Of a DNA stretch of 64,000 bases, positions 23,143 through 35,162 are shown piece after piece; position 1 is the stretch's first letter, and every line of letters begins with the position of its first letter. The position numbers were made by a program, and so were the translations under genes. The DNA is from Zhengitettix transpicula. Taxonomy: Eukaryota > Arthropoda > Insecta > Orthoptera > Tetrigidae. The stretch is from the NCBI GenBank assembly GCA_037074705.1, contig CM073594.1, positions 77,067,009-77,131,008 on the forward strand, read 5' to 3'. Below the pieces are notes generated by a model. The model ran no database searches. It was not told the DNA's origin and saw only the letters and a list, made by a program, of their open reading frames with translations.

Positions 23143-23922
23143 AAACACCTATCACAGGCTTATCATGCCCATTTTTGTGTAATAGATGGGAAAAACATTA
23201 ATTTTAATAAGTAATCACCAATATAATGATAAATTATTACGTTCCTGTTTAGCATTGGACAATGTTTTATTGCCTAAGATTATGTCACGAAAGAATTATA
23301 AGGAATTAAATTAATTATTCAATTTGAAATATAATCTTTGGATGTATTTGCTGTTAAATTCAATTATGATTTATTTTAATAAAATTTAATAAATTCTCTT
23401 TCAATAAACTACAATTGAATGTAGCATCAATACAACTGAAGAGGTCCCAATCAGCGACTAAACGCCGTGTTTGATATTTATTGTGTCTCAAATTTAATCA
23501 TTAAAACTATTCTGATTTACTAGCCTGGTATTTTTATTATGTAAGTATCATAAATCTCCGAAAATATTGAATTGACACTTTCAAATTATTTAATATCTAT
23601 AATCTGATGAATATAACGTTCGCAAAAGGATATGTGTCAATGAAGTACTTAATACTGTACCAGTTTTAAACTACATTTGATGGCAGGAATTGCTCTTTGT
23701 TCTCTATTTCCCAAAATCCATAATGTGTAATATTGCATTTGCTAGGTTCTGATGGACGCATTCTAATTGTATAAGCGACTCATATAATTTTGTCCAGTAG
23801 CTTTATTATTGCAGCCTAATGATACTCATTCCACTAATAGTTAACTCAACTCATTAAGATATTGGAATTACTTACATCCCTTACATTATTTCGCTTCCCG
23901 TAATGTTTTCTTTCTCTTATAA
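23143..23922. other. AT-rich stretch, no gene found
   Basis: No coding frame or repeat recognised. Confidence 0.45.
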
Positions 23923-24182
23923 CTACCTAGGTGGCCGGCGTTGCCCGGATTTACATAATTAAACTTAGCGATATTCAAAACGCCGGATTTGACTCCAATA
24001 TCGGTTGTATTCGGGTTATTTTCTTGTAACGCCCCTCCACCTCCACCCCCACCCCTAAGGGTGCTCCTTCCCATGCCAAAAGGAGTTGAAATCATATTCA
24101 AAAATATGTGGAGAATCGCTAACTATGTCATTAACCACGAAAACGTTTCACTCGACAAATATATCAACCGTTAGATAACGTT
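23923..24182 (-). mobile_element. Helitron-like element F, 3' end with one unit
   Basis: On the minus strand the unit 'ggcatgggaaggagcaccctt', then 'ggggcgttacaa', then a 'gagtcaaatccggcgttttg' segment is followed by ATCCGGGCAACGCCGGCCACC and an end of GTAG beside A/T. The hairpin is intact, but the CTAG is changed. One unit only is recognisable, and its other boundary is uncertain. Confidence 0.55.
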
Positions 24183-24269
24183 TGAAAAATTTCCAGCCTG
24201 GGGCTGGTAGACTTGCCTCTCACCACAACAAGGAAATTTGCTCCACGAGCGTAGATTTAAATGGAGAAC

Positions 24270-24282
24270 ACACACACACACG

Positions 24283-24317
<35 letters not shown>
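24270..24317. repeat. (CA)n/(TA)n microsatellite
   Basis: A short ACAC run passes into about 30 bases of TA dinucleotides. LTR L4 begins directly within this TA run. Confidence 0.9.
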
Positions 24318-24320
<3 letters not shown>

Positions 24321-25283
24321 AATGATAAAAGGGCAATTAAGAATTAATAATTAGAAACTATTGCCGGCGAACACACAGAGATACAATAATGGTCGAGAAT
24401 AATAAACAGGCCAATACATTGTTAGACAATAGCGCGCGTAAGTTGATGGAGTGGTTAGTCAGCCATGAGACCTTGCTGAGTACGGAAGGAATTAAAATTT
24501 GTCAGTCAGCTACGAGACATTGTGGAGTACAGTATAATTAAATTTATCAGTTAAAGAAAGGATTCCAGTCGAGGACGGAACTAAAATAAATTGAGTTGGA
24601 AATCAGAAGCGAGAGCATTGAGTTGTGTTAGCAGTCTGCAAGCAGAGGCTGATGATTTTGTGGTAGAAGTCTCCAGTTTCCGTCGCAAGTTCGAAATAAT
24701 TGACAGAGATCAACAGTTTTAAGCGTTTGCAATCAATAATAAATAAATTCAGTGTTATATGACCTGTTAACAAGAGTTCGAAGTGAAAGTGCGTTGCAGA
24801 ATCTTTACAATTGACTGGTACTGGTACAAACAGTGAGTAAAAAAGAAACATTTAAAATTAATAGTGTAAACGTTAATAAAAGGTAGAATATCGTCAGATT
24901 TCGATTTCATTTCGTTTTTTTATTCGATTACATTTCGAGAGTTTATTATTATAAAAAATATTTGACAGTAGTAAATTGTAAAATTAATTGTTATTTATTT
25001 AAAACGCCCAATACAGACTCTGAGGTAAGAGAAAAGGACATTTTTGTATAAAATTGTTGTAAAGTTCAGCAAGTAATTTGTTTTGTAAGGTAAAATAGTT
25101 GTGTATAATAAACTAATTGTTTAATTAAATAAAATAAATGTTATTATTTCATGCTCCTTTCATTAGATAATTTTCAATTATTAGTTCAATTTAATTAATT
25201 ATCTTCATTGTTGAGTAACCACATTTTGATGCCTTTATGTGTGGACAATCAAATCATTTCAATTACTATTATTATTGCTTATT

Positions 25284-25286
<3 letters not shown>
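24318..25286 (+). mobile_element. Solo LTR (L4)
   Basis: 969 bp, TGTAATG...ATTACA, inserted in a TA run with ATAT on both sides. The family motif is diverged ('aacgcccaatacagactctgag' near 25003). The 'gtcagatttcg' segment is present near 24893. Confidence 0.75.
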
Positions 25287-25324
<38 letters not shown>

Positions 25325-25327
<3 letters not shown>

Positions 25328-27111
25328 AGCAGTTACCTTTCGGGTAGGTTTTTTACTTTAGGTTTTGGGCGATAATATATAGCGATACAGCTGGGAATTC
25401 GCCGACTCGTCCAGCTCTATCGAAGTTACTGAAAAGAAGGGCGCCAGATAATTTTTCACAAAGGAACTACCAAAACTTTAAAAAAATCATTTTAACTTTA
25501 TTTTTCGAGACATAAGTTTACATATATATCAGAGCGTGGTTTTGACGTATACGACAATTGTCTTTAACTGTACTACACACTTTTTGCGAACCGAACGAGC
25601 ACGTGTTTCCAGAGCTACCGTGTCAGCAGTGACCCGCTCCCTGCGAAGCCGAAATGCGTACTGAATTTACAAACATTAACAAAACTACTCGCGTGCCAGC
25701 CCCGATTGTTGGTAGTCTAACCGCCAAAGGAGAGTTTAAAAATATACGACATACTTAACAACATATCCGAATTATTCATCTATCATCGGACACACCCGTT
25801 GATATCTATCTATATAATAAAACAGGATGTATATTTGTATGTATGTGTGTATGTATATACGTTGTTCTTTATACAAATTAAATCGTGTGGACAGAATTCA
25901 ACAAAAATTGGTATATATATTCTGCCAAAATCGAGAACCGGTACTGTGGGGTTGAGAAACCCCTAGAATAAACGTGGAAATAATTATAATTGAAATAAGT
26001 TACGAATTAGTGTTAAATAACTGCGCGAGACGATGACGTCATAAGTTTTCAAGACATTGACGCATCCTAAATATAGTTCTGTATTTCGTAATGAAATTAA
26101 GCAGAAATATTTTGATTGAATAAAAAGTAAAATTTTTTCCAGTATTACTCCATCGAATAGTAATAAAAAACAATACGAAACACTTTACCATCCTTGCGCA
26201 AAGTTAATTTGGAATAGTTAATTATCCCGCTATCTTTGATAAAGCCAATATGGCGCCTTATAATACATTCAAATGTGTGTCGGTCGAGATTTATAAAATT
26301 TCATAATATAACGTACTATTGTATCCTGTATAATATTTCAGAAGATAATAAGATTTGTCTAAGGTACGACTGCTGAATTATATGTTTGTAACTATAAAAG
26401 TATTGAAAATGACGTACGGAACTCCGAAAGTTTTTATGGTCGTTATTCAATTACTTCACTATCAGCCAAACGTATGTACAGAAATAGGAACATTTAAATT
26501 GAATTAAAAGTACAATTAATTATAATTTACGCAAAGTATTTCTATAAATTTGTATAAATGTAAACAAATTATTGCGTGCAATTTGTGTCGTGGAACAAAA
26601 ATTTGAAGTTAGGATAGCAATATTTGTTTTCCATTTTTGGGAACGACGTTATAGATGTTCAATTTCTGAGAAATGAAGCTGAGCAAAAATATTTTGATTG
26701 AATAATAAGTATAATTAAATCTACCAATACCACATCGAGTGATAAATATAATTTATTATGAAAGGTTATACAATCCATGGCATTATTTTTCTTTTAAATA
26801 ACTTGACTTTTGACGTGGAATATTTAACGGGATCAGGGACCAATATGTTTCCCAATTATATCTTGCAATACGCACTGGAAGATACATAGAATTATGATAA
26901 AAACAATACTTAAATGTTCGAAATTGTTATTTTTATATTTAAGACAGCGTATTTCGTAATGTTTTGCATTAATTTTATACAATGCTACCAACTGCAGATT
27001 GCTAAAACCACCAAATAGTTTAATTTCAGATGGAAAAATTATATGTCTACAAATTTAATAATTGTATGTATATCTATCTCGGGCAACGCCGGGCACCCAG
27101 CTAGTGTTACA
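25325..27111. mobile_element. Second LTR type, split by a Helitron
   Basis: Sequence starting TGTAGCAGTTACC (25325) continues to 25808. A Helitron then intervenes, and the remaining 7 bases TGTTACA end at 27111. ATAT flanks both sides (25321-25324, 27112-27115). Rejoined, this is about 491 bp with TG...CA ends, shorter than and unlike L1-L12 internally. Orientation is not determined. Confidence 0.6.
25809..27104 (+). mobile_element. Complete non-autonomous Helitron (copy B)
   Basis: 1296 bp from TCTATATAATAAAAC to CTAG, inserted exactly between A (25808) and T (27105), the Helitron target. The end carries CGGGCAACGCCGGGCACCCAG. It is the reference for copies A, C and D; C and D lack roughly 540 bp of its interior. 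No Rep/helicase coding. Confidence 0.85.
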
Positions 27112-28725
27112 ATATATACACATACATAAACACATTCTATTGGATTTATTATTAGAAGAGTAAGCAGATGGTAATGAAGATAGAAGATAGATTGGATAAA
27201 TGTCTGATATTTTTCATCCGTATTATTCTTTCTGTCTACAAATAATACAAATTTAGGTTTTTATCATTTGTTTTCTCATTTAATGTAAAGTTTCCGCGAT
27301 GTAAAATTTGTGTTACAATCCCTGAATGCCACTGGAACCTGTGCATTGAATGGCTTTATTAGACTCTTATTGCCTGTGAAAGGAAATTGTTTCCCCCGTT
27401 GTCTGACGTTGGAGTGTGTTAAGATTCCTGATCTGAAGCAACATAGCCGATGGTACAGTTAGGGTCGGTGTTTGTATTCCCGTGAGACGTCGCGGTGTTA
27501 GGTGGCCGCTGATTGCTGTTTACCAAACTGTTGGCCTGTCATTATCTCGCCCGCTTCGTGGCCCAAGGTCTGAACAGGCCCCGGGAAAACTACGATATCA
27601 GGACCCCGCAGCAACGCAGCAAAAACAACATGACAAAACTTCAACGTATCCACACAGTCGTCCCCATGGTTTTCCCGTCAACATGTCATGGCAATAATTC
27701 AAACTTAAATGCAGATCAAAGACTGTGTGGGAATTTTATAACGTTCTGAAAGATTATGAAAGGTGTTTTTTTCAGTTAAAATCATTATATTTTTATCCTT
27801 TGATTATGAATCATTTCATAATTTCTCTTTTGATCAAACAAATTAAATATTCACATTTGTTAAATGAAAGGGGCCTACCAGGTAAAGTGATAGTCAGTAA
27901 ACCGACAAATGTGTGTCCAATTGGAAGACAAGCGATGAATTATGTTTTATTACTCCATTTCAGTTGTGTTTCTCTGAAATAATCCTCGTGGGTCAACCAG
28001 TTCAGCTTGTTGGCTGGATTTGTTCAGAGTTTACTTCCTTCATCAGCTTAGGAAAATATTTGCTTGAAACGGTTTCCAAAGCAAGCATGTGTGAAGCCAT
28101 ATAAGGATCCCGGCACGTGTGTATTGGTTTTTGCCTCACTGTGCTATTATGCTAATGACGACGCTCGCTGATCACAGGCGCTACCGCGGCGACGGAGGAA
28201 ATTACGCCCCGTGAGCTTTCGTCTCGGTGAAAGATGCTAGGCACGATTCAGATTAGCGAGGATAGACCCATTACTATCATTTAGAAGCACGTCGGCATTT
28301 TTAGGACATTAGGGAATTCCAGGACGTGAAGGTGGAATCTCGGTTAGTCAGAAAGATTATGACGAACCTGAACACATTGTTGCAGATAGAAATCTAAAGC
28401 TCTGGTCACGGCTCTTTAATGTTTCATTGAATACAGTGTATTTATTATCAGTAAGAACCATCTTACACGATCAAAAGTAAAATAACCCCTGCATTTTACA
28501 TCAGAAAATATTTGTTATGTCAATACTGAAAATTTGGCATAGTAGTGATGAATATAGTGTGAGTATTTCACGGGCATACTTGCAATACACTTTGAGCAAG
28601 AGCAGCTTACGGTTATTTTATTTCTAAAGAAAATATTTAATTAACAGGCCATGATTGCTGTATAGTTTCATTACACAAAAATTTCGGCGCCTCTCTAACT
28701 TTATGTCGTCCTATTTATTTAGATT
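27112..28725. other. Mixed stretch with GC-richer parts, no gene found
   Basis: 27300-27720 and 28080-28330 are richer in G+C and repeat-free. Open frames at 27482-27749 have no recognisable domain. Segment 28130-28230 holds TGCTAATGACGACG and clustered CpGs. Candidate conserved non-coding sequence; no function can be assigned. Confidence 0.3.
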
Positions 28726-29012
28726 GGCTAAAGTCCCAAGAAAAGCGTCAAAGCATTATCGAAGCAGACTCGTATTACATGACCAACACACACTTTCGCC
28801 ATGACCACCCTGGTCAGGCTCCAAAACGACGCAGAATGTTTCCGCCAAAGTTCTGATGGTCTTACATACGCTTTTCCGACAATAATCGCGAAGAAACCTT
28901 TACAGTGTTTTGCGCCAAACAATTCTCTGGCCTCAATAATTACGCCGACAATAATTTTAAATTATTAAATAAAACTTACATTGCTCGTTGGTAATCTCCA
29001 CATTACATAATA
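28726..29012 (-). repeat. R4 repeat copy 1
   Basis: Minus-strand sequence runs from 'ggagattaccaacgagcaat' through 'tcggcgtaattattgagg', 'tgtttggcgcaaaacactgt' and a TATA-like GCGTATGTAAGACC. It is shared with 42840-43262, 46765-47330 and 61752-61925. See copy 3 for the interpretation. Confidence 0.6.
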
Positions 29013-30095
29013 ATAAATTTTATAATAGATTGCAGCAACTTAAATTGATACACGAAATGTTAAAAGACGAACAATTTATGCAAACATACTTGGAGATTAA
29101 TTTTTAAATTAGAAATTTATCAATCCTGGAATGAAATTACTGCATAAAAATCTATCATTGTTTTGACATAGAGTAATACATGCTTAATGTATAATATTTA
29201 TCTGAATTTATTATTGCTATCTACATATGGAAACTGTTTCAATTCAAAAAGATTGAGTACCAAAATATGCTTACAGATGATAAGTTAAGTTAATAATATT
29301 TTATCAGCTATGTTTATCTGATGTATTTATGTAAATATAAACATCAGTCTGTTTAGTTAGAAATTGATCATAAATGAAATATTTTAGGAAAGAGTTACTC
29401 TTTCGAGAATTTCTATCTGATCGCTCGGCGGTCAGGAATGACCGCTCATCACACTATTGTGCGTTTTATACGCTCTTCGTACGTCCGCACATAACACGAC
29501 ACCTTATTCGAAAATACCTCAAATGTATAGTTGTATACTTGGTCTGAAAATAAATGCGAAATAAAGATGGATGTTGTATGGTGGGATTTAAGGAAGGGAT
29601 TTATGTTGCTAAAGTCGAATAATTTCTGAGGTGAATCATGAATTTTTCAGTTCTACGAATAAAGGGGGAAGCGGATTCAGTGTATGTTCAATCTTAACAT
29701 TTTAATGGCGAAATCCTAAAATATTATATAGATGATTAAAATACAAGGGCAACTCGAAAAATGCTCGGCCTGAGGCGGTTAAAAATATTTATAATCAATT
29801 TGTTTTTTTACTTTTCAACTTATCTTCTTATAAATTAATATCTTTAATTCATTGGTTTATCAGAATCTTTATATGTTCAACATAAAACGGTTTCTTTGAA
29901 CTCCGCTAAACAAACGTTTCATTGTTTCAATCTTCGGTTATTGTTTTCTTTTTCGAGAATATATGGGAATTACACCGTGAACACCCCCCTCCGCCCCCAA
30001 AGAGAAGTAATTGAATAGTTTTGTAAGCCAAGTTGAAATTAAGCTGTGTGAATGGAACTGCACGAGAGAAACAGGAATTTTATGATTGAATATAT
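29013..30095. other. AT-rich stretch, no gene found
   Basis: No gene or repeat family. A short hairpin GGTCAGGAATGACC lies near 29431. Confidence 0.45.
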
Positions 30096-31012
30096 TGTAA
30101 TACCAATTAAAGAGGCCATTAATTGTTTTAATATAATTGTATTGTTAGCGACACGAGTTTTGAAAGTAACAATCACGACTCTTTGTCGGCTAATGTTGCC
30201 GGGAAATGCGCGCGAGTAGGAAGTGAGTCTGTGGCGAGAAGCGAAACAGATCAGACCACACGGGAACTGAAAACGTAAAATGTGGATGCTGATCTAAAAG
30301 TATGAATAGCGCGGTCCAAGAAGTCCAACTGCGAGATCTATTAGTTTACATAAAAGGCGAGTTAACAGTTTTGACGAAGAGACTCAAATAATAATCGCAA
30401 AGTTGGAAGCAAAAGGTTTTGCTTCACACAGACTGAACTAAATTTCGCATAGAGGCATCAAGGAGACCTAGGTCCGAGGGCTGACTGAGGGGCGGCTGAT
30501 CCAAAGTTCCAGGTGGCAGAGAACGAGAACATCGACAGTGTGTATTAAAAGTTTAATGTGTAGAATCAGTGAATAATGTCCTTTTTAGTGAGTGTTGTCC
30601 TCAAGCTCCAAGAATCAGATCTGGCACCAGAAAGACATTCGTGAGTACAAAACAATTATTTAAAATCTGTAAACGATGATTAAAGGTAAAAGCCAGATTT
30701 CGTTCGTTTTTCTTTTCATTTAGTTTCTTTCATTTCGTTTATTTTCATATTGTATTAAGTTAGCTTCAATGAGTTTGAATTGTTAATGTTAGTTAATTAA
30801 ATTGGATTTTTCTTACTATCAAACCCAGTAATGACCCTGAGATAAAGAGAATTTCGACGTATTTTATTGTAAAATATGAAGTTGTATTTTTCCTAGAACG
30901 CCGCGAATTGCAAAAATGAAATAAAATTGTTTGTTAACTTGATGAAATTCGGCGTATAAAGTAGGGATTACAATTTGTACTTTTAAAGAATAAATTTTTA
31001 AATCTTAATAAT
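30096..31012 (+). mobile_element. LTR (L5), 3'-truncated
   Basis: Starts TGTAATACCAATTAA after ATAT and keeps the motif 'aaacccagtaatgaccctga' near 30821. It stops near 31012, where mariner-like sequence begins, and lacks the ATTACA end. Confidence 0.7.
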
Positions 31013-31013
31013 G

Positions 31014-31690
31014 CTTGCCTTCGTTGACGGAGTCACAGTCTTACCTCTTCTTGCACCGCTTCATCACTATCAAAGTGAACATCTCTAATGATATCTTTAA
31101 GTTTTGGAAAAAGATGAAAGTCGGATGGGGCCAAGGCGGGTCTGTATGGAGGACGATCGATGACAGTGAACCCAAGGCGTTGCGAGATGTCGCAGTGCTG
31201 GTGTGTGGTCTGCTTTTGCCATGCTGAAGGAGATGAGTATCCATGTGCTTTTAATTTTCTCAGGTTATAGCAGTACCTTGAAGAGTTTATGGTGGTGCCT
31301 TTAGGGATGAACTCCAAATACACCACACCTTGAACAACCCAGAACACTGTGAGCATGACTTTTCCAGCTGATGGCGTAGTCGTGAACTTTTTTGGCGTCA
31401 GTGATCCTTGGTCGCGAAACTCCATTGATGCTCTCTTGGTTTTGATGTCAAAATGGTGAACCCACGCACGTTTTCTGCCGCTAGAAACCAAATTACAGCG
31501 CGCCCCGACATAGTTACGTTACACACCGCCATGTTACAGGCTATAAATAGGATCGACAGAAGGTTGCAACTTGTGTCAGCGAAGCGGGAAAGTCAACCGA
31601 TTAGTATGTATACCTCATCCGTTATTGAGAATAACATAAAAAAATTCGGTGACATTAATTTTCAGCTTGGTTTCGTATATGTCGTATTAG
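31014..31690 (-). pseudogene. Internally deleted mariner transposase
   Basis: Mariner is a DDD/DDE cut-and-paste transposase. Read on the minus strand, an N-terminal start at 31511 (MSGRAVIWFLAAE) is joined, out of frame, to the C-terminal half beginning AWVHHFDIKTKRASMEF. Then follow PKKF, SAGKVMLTVFW, PKGTTINS.RY and, after a shift, RPHT, PPYRPALAPSDFHLFPKL and SDEAVQEEV. Roughly 150 residues, including the DNA-binding domain and the first catalytic Asp (expected before WVHH), are missing, so it cannot be active. It touches L5 on the left and Helitron D on the right. Confidence 0.8.
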
Positions 31691-31693
31691 CAT

Positions 31694-33515
31694 CTAGCTG
31701 GGTGCTCGGCGTTGCCCGTGTGCGTATTCATATAAACCCAAAACAGTATTTAATTCTATATTAATCTTTAGTCAAGAAGTGATTTAATCTTAATCTAACT
31801 GTTCCTAATTCCGTACTCAATGTCTACCGATAGTGCATTAATTGAACAGCTATAAAATACATTCAATATTATTGCACCAATCCCAACAAACATACCACCG
31901 AATTTCTTCTTAAATATACGCCTAGAGTATTGCAGGATGTAATTGTCCCTGAGTCTTCAGACATTACGAAAGATTAAATTGATGAAATTGTTAGCTAGAT
32001 TCACGACAAATGGTCGCCATATTGGAGTTATTAATATGGCACGAAAATTAACTTACATTTTCCGCAAGGATCGTAAAGTATTTCGCATTTTTTTTACTAT
32101 TATTCTATGGACTATTGCTGGATATATACTTTTTATTCAATGTAATTATTTCAGCTTTATTTCATTACGGAACAAGGAACTATTTCCTTTGTTGGTCGCG
32201 CAGTAACGTCTCTAGCCCGCGTGAGTCATGACCTCAAAGGGGGCAGTAATTTAACACAAAATGATCACATTTTTCAATTATAATTTTTTCGACCTTTATT
32301 CTAGGGGTTTCGCAGTACCACAGTACCGTTTCTCGTGTTTTTAAGAATATATGTTCCTATTTATGTTGCAATATTGTAATCGCCTACCCGCTCCCTCGGA
32401 TCCTTATAATGGACGAATGCCGACCCGGGCGCCACTGCATGTGCAGAAAAGTTTTATTTTAAATTATGTAAACGACAATCGTCTCATTAATTAACATTCG
32501 CGATCCGCGCGATCCACACCAGGAAGCCGATAAACGATTTGCCAGGACTCGTGAGTACTTGAGTCGAGCATGAGACTCTCAATAACTGTATCTCAGGTGT
32601 CCTGGCTTTCATCAATTACGTAAGGAAGGATTCACTGAATAAAAACAAAATGTTAACATAAAATTCAGTTTAATGGACAAATTGGGGTTCATACAAATAC
32701 CCGGCACGACTCCTCAATCGCCAAATGTTGCCACTCTTATTGATAAACTTACATCTAACAAGTCTCCGTAAATTTACTATTTTGGCCAAATTTAATATGT
32801 CCTTTAAGTACACAGCCGGTCATTGGACCCACAACTCTCAATCCGCAGTAATTTCACACGATTCAGGGAAAGGGAGGGAAGTTTGCTTACTGTGCTGCGA
32901 CGCGTTGTCTTCTGATGATGTCCAGGTTCAGGTTCAGGTGCCTGGCCGGTCGGCTGACCAAATCCTCGTACGCAGAGAAGCGGCTAAAACACACAGGCGC
33001 GACGGCCTACACTTGCTCCGCAGTTCCAAGAACCTCCGCACCAAAATCTCCGACGTGTTCGTCCCTTATAGTTCACCCGGATCCAACGACGCCCGCTCTC
33101 CTGCCTTCCAGGACGCGACTCGTCTCCAAAGACGCCGGCTCTGCTTGCCGACAAGCCGAATATTAGGTAACAACGGTCCCGTCTCCTGGGCCACAGCTTC
33201 TCCTTCGCCGTCCAGGACCCGACTCTTTTAATCCGCCACAGCTGTGTCCAGCCACGGTCACCTTTGTCCTAGCACGTTCACCACTACGTTCAGAAAATGA
33301 CCTGACAAGGCGTCCCTCGCAAACCCACTTCCTGTTGACGTAAACTTGGTCCCAAAGACCGGCCGTGTGAAAAATGTTATCTCCAACATTCCCATGACAA
33401 GACAACTAGTATTACTGATTAAAATCACTTATTACAATATGTCCACGTGTATAAATTTTATAAAGATTAACGTAAATACATTCATACAAACATTCGTCCT
33501 TTTTTATCATATAGA
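31694..33515 (-). mobile_element. Non-autonomous Helitron (copy D), split by an LTR
   Basis: CTAG and the hairpin end lie at 31694-31720 and the TCTATATGATAAAAAAGGA start at 33515, both on the minus strand. L6 (32375-33436) interrupts it. Without L6 and its duplication the element is about 756 bp, matching copy C. Internal sequence (for example 'cgcaaggatcgtaaagtatttcgc') matches copy C. Confidence 0.8.
32375..33436 (-). mobile_element. Solo LTR (L6) inside a Helitron
   Basis: 1062 bp, TGTAATCGCC...TTATTACA, with ATAT duplicated at 32371-32374 and 33437-33440. More GC-rich than its relatives. The minus-oriented signature is degraded ('tctcaggtgtcctggctttcat' near 32592). Open frames up to 168 codons inside it reflect GC-rich LTR sequence. 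Confidence 0.7.
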
Positions 33516-34270
33516 AAGAGATACGAGCCATTTAAATACGATCATAATACAGATGGTACGAATAGAGGTATAGTGAGTGGTGGAGGATGAAGCTTTCCCC
33601 GGTCACAACGGATAAATCAAGACCAAATAGACAATTCATTTCGATTACTGGGAAAAATTTTTTTTTACATTGATTAGAATGTTAATTGTAAAATTAATTT
33701 CACGAATAATGCAATTACGATGACTGCTTATAAATTGAACACAAGATTATATGCGTCTTTTCTTGCCTGCGATGAAGAAAAATACCCGTGAGTGAAGCAC
33801 CGGGCAAAACTACAATTATACAATCAGGTAGAAGTGAGGCTGAATTATGGAGAATGTAGAGTAGGGAAAGACATCAAGTGTGGGTAGCAGGAATAGAGTA
33901 GTATTGAGAGCCAAATCGCAATCTATTAATAGCTGTTTGTGTGAGTTAAACGAGATTGACCGATGTGCTTGAGCAGAAGCATCAGCCCCGACAGGAACGG
34001 AGAGAGGTGTGCGCTATCCTGCTCCTAACGGCGTACATGTAATTACAAAGCAACTGCGCCAGCCAGTTGTTAATTACTCGTTAACAGATGTAGCGCGTAT
34101 TAGACGCACCGAAGCCTTTATCGCCACCACTCTTCTTTAAGTGAGGGATATAGACAATCATTCCGACGTTAACTGATGCCCATTTCCTTTTTTTCGCCGT
34201 CCTTTTTGTCTTGTAATCTCGGTGTTATGCCTTTTCTTCCCCTACACTTTTCGGTCAACCGTGTTTATTA
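33516..34270. other. Repeat-poor stretch with GC-richer core
   Basis: 33920-34200 is GC-richer and contains several TAATTA homeodomain-type cores (for example near 34040 and 34070). A hairpin CCCGTG...CACCGGG followed by CTAC at about 33786-33815 resembles another Helitron 3' end, but no element body is recognised. Candidate regulatory DNA only. Confidence 0.3.
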
Positions 34271-34860
34271 TACTGGAAGCTGGTGGCTATAATATTAATT
34301 ATAGGCAAAGAAACGCTGATGTATAAAAAAACACCATACTCACTTAAAACACCCTTTCATCTGACTCCGATTTATTTCCCATTCTACAAGAGGAGTTAAA
34401 CGAGTTGTTGGGAAGCTCTAAAAGTAAATTTTTTAATATTAGTGCACATTAAAAACAGTCATAATATGAGACAGGAAGAATTTAGTACATATATTATTTT
34501 ATTAAATAATGGTGCAGTATCAGTAAAAGAAATGTAGTGAACATGACGATTTAGGCAAAACTCATAGCACTACAGTTGGGTTTAAAAGAATTTAATATCC
34601 AATAGACAGTATGGATAAAGAAAACGAATGTATAAAACAGTACATTGAGGTATAGATTAAATTTTAACAACGTATTCGACTATGTTACCCAAATTTTGCA
34701 CCTAGAGTAGCTAACAAGGTAGAGGAGTTGTTTTTTGGATCCTGACTCTATAATAGAATGAAAAGTAAAACAACATTAAATTGGTTTTAAAGCAACAAAT
34801 TAAATTCTCAAAAATACACTGGAAGCTTTCAAGCTATAGAGAACGTGAAATTAAAACGTG
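34271..34860. other. AT-rich stretch, no gene found
   Basis: No coding or repeat recognised. Confidence 0.45.
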
Positions 34861-34865
34861 AAAAA

Positions 34866-35010
34866 TGTCGACCGGAGCAGGAATCGAAGCCAGAACATCT
34901 ACTTACGTAGGAATTTCAAGCCGATTCTGGTGTCGACAGGTAAAGTTCAATTGGTAGAGGTTCTTTCCGGTAATCGGAGGTCACGGGTTCGATTCCTGGT
35001 CACAGTAACT
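34866..35010. repeat. Two tRNA-like SINE heads, back to back
   Basis: Plus strand at about 34940-35006: 'aattggtagagg' (A-box-like) then GGGTTCGATTCCTGG (B box). Minus strand at about 34866-34930: B-box-like GCTTCGATTCC. The two modules point in opposite directions with a few bases between. Neither folds well enough to be a tRNA gene. Confidence 0.45.
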
Positions 35011-35162
35011 TAAATGAGGAAAGGTAGAAAAATTATCATGGGTCTGAGAAATAATATGGATTTTAAATCTAAAACATCCAAAATATAAACCAAAGAATTT
35101 TATAAGAAACTGAATAATGCGATATATTCCACAAGAAAACTCACCCCAATGGAAAAAAAAAA

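Noticed and set aside
28728..28922. 'CKGFF' string resembling a nuclear-receptor DNA-binding domain
   Set aside because: Only five residues match; the required surrounding cysteines are absent, and the segment is part of repeat R4.
32725..33231. 168-codon frame on the plus strand
   Set aside because: Falls inside LTR L6, antisense to its inferred orientation; no recognised domain, Ser/Arg-rich by GC composition.
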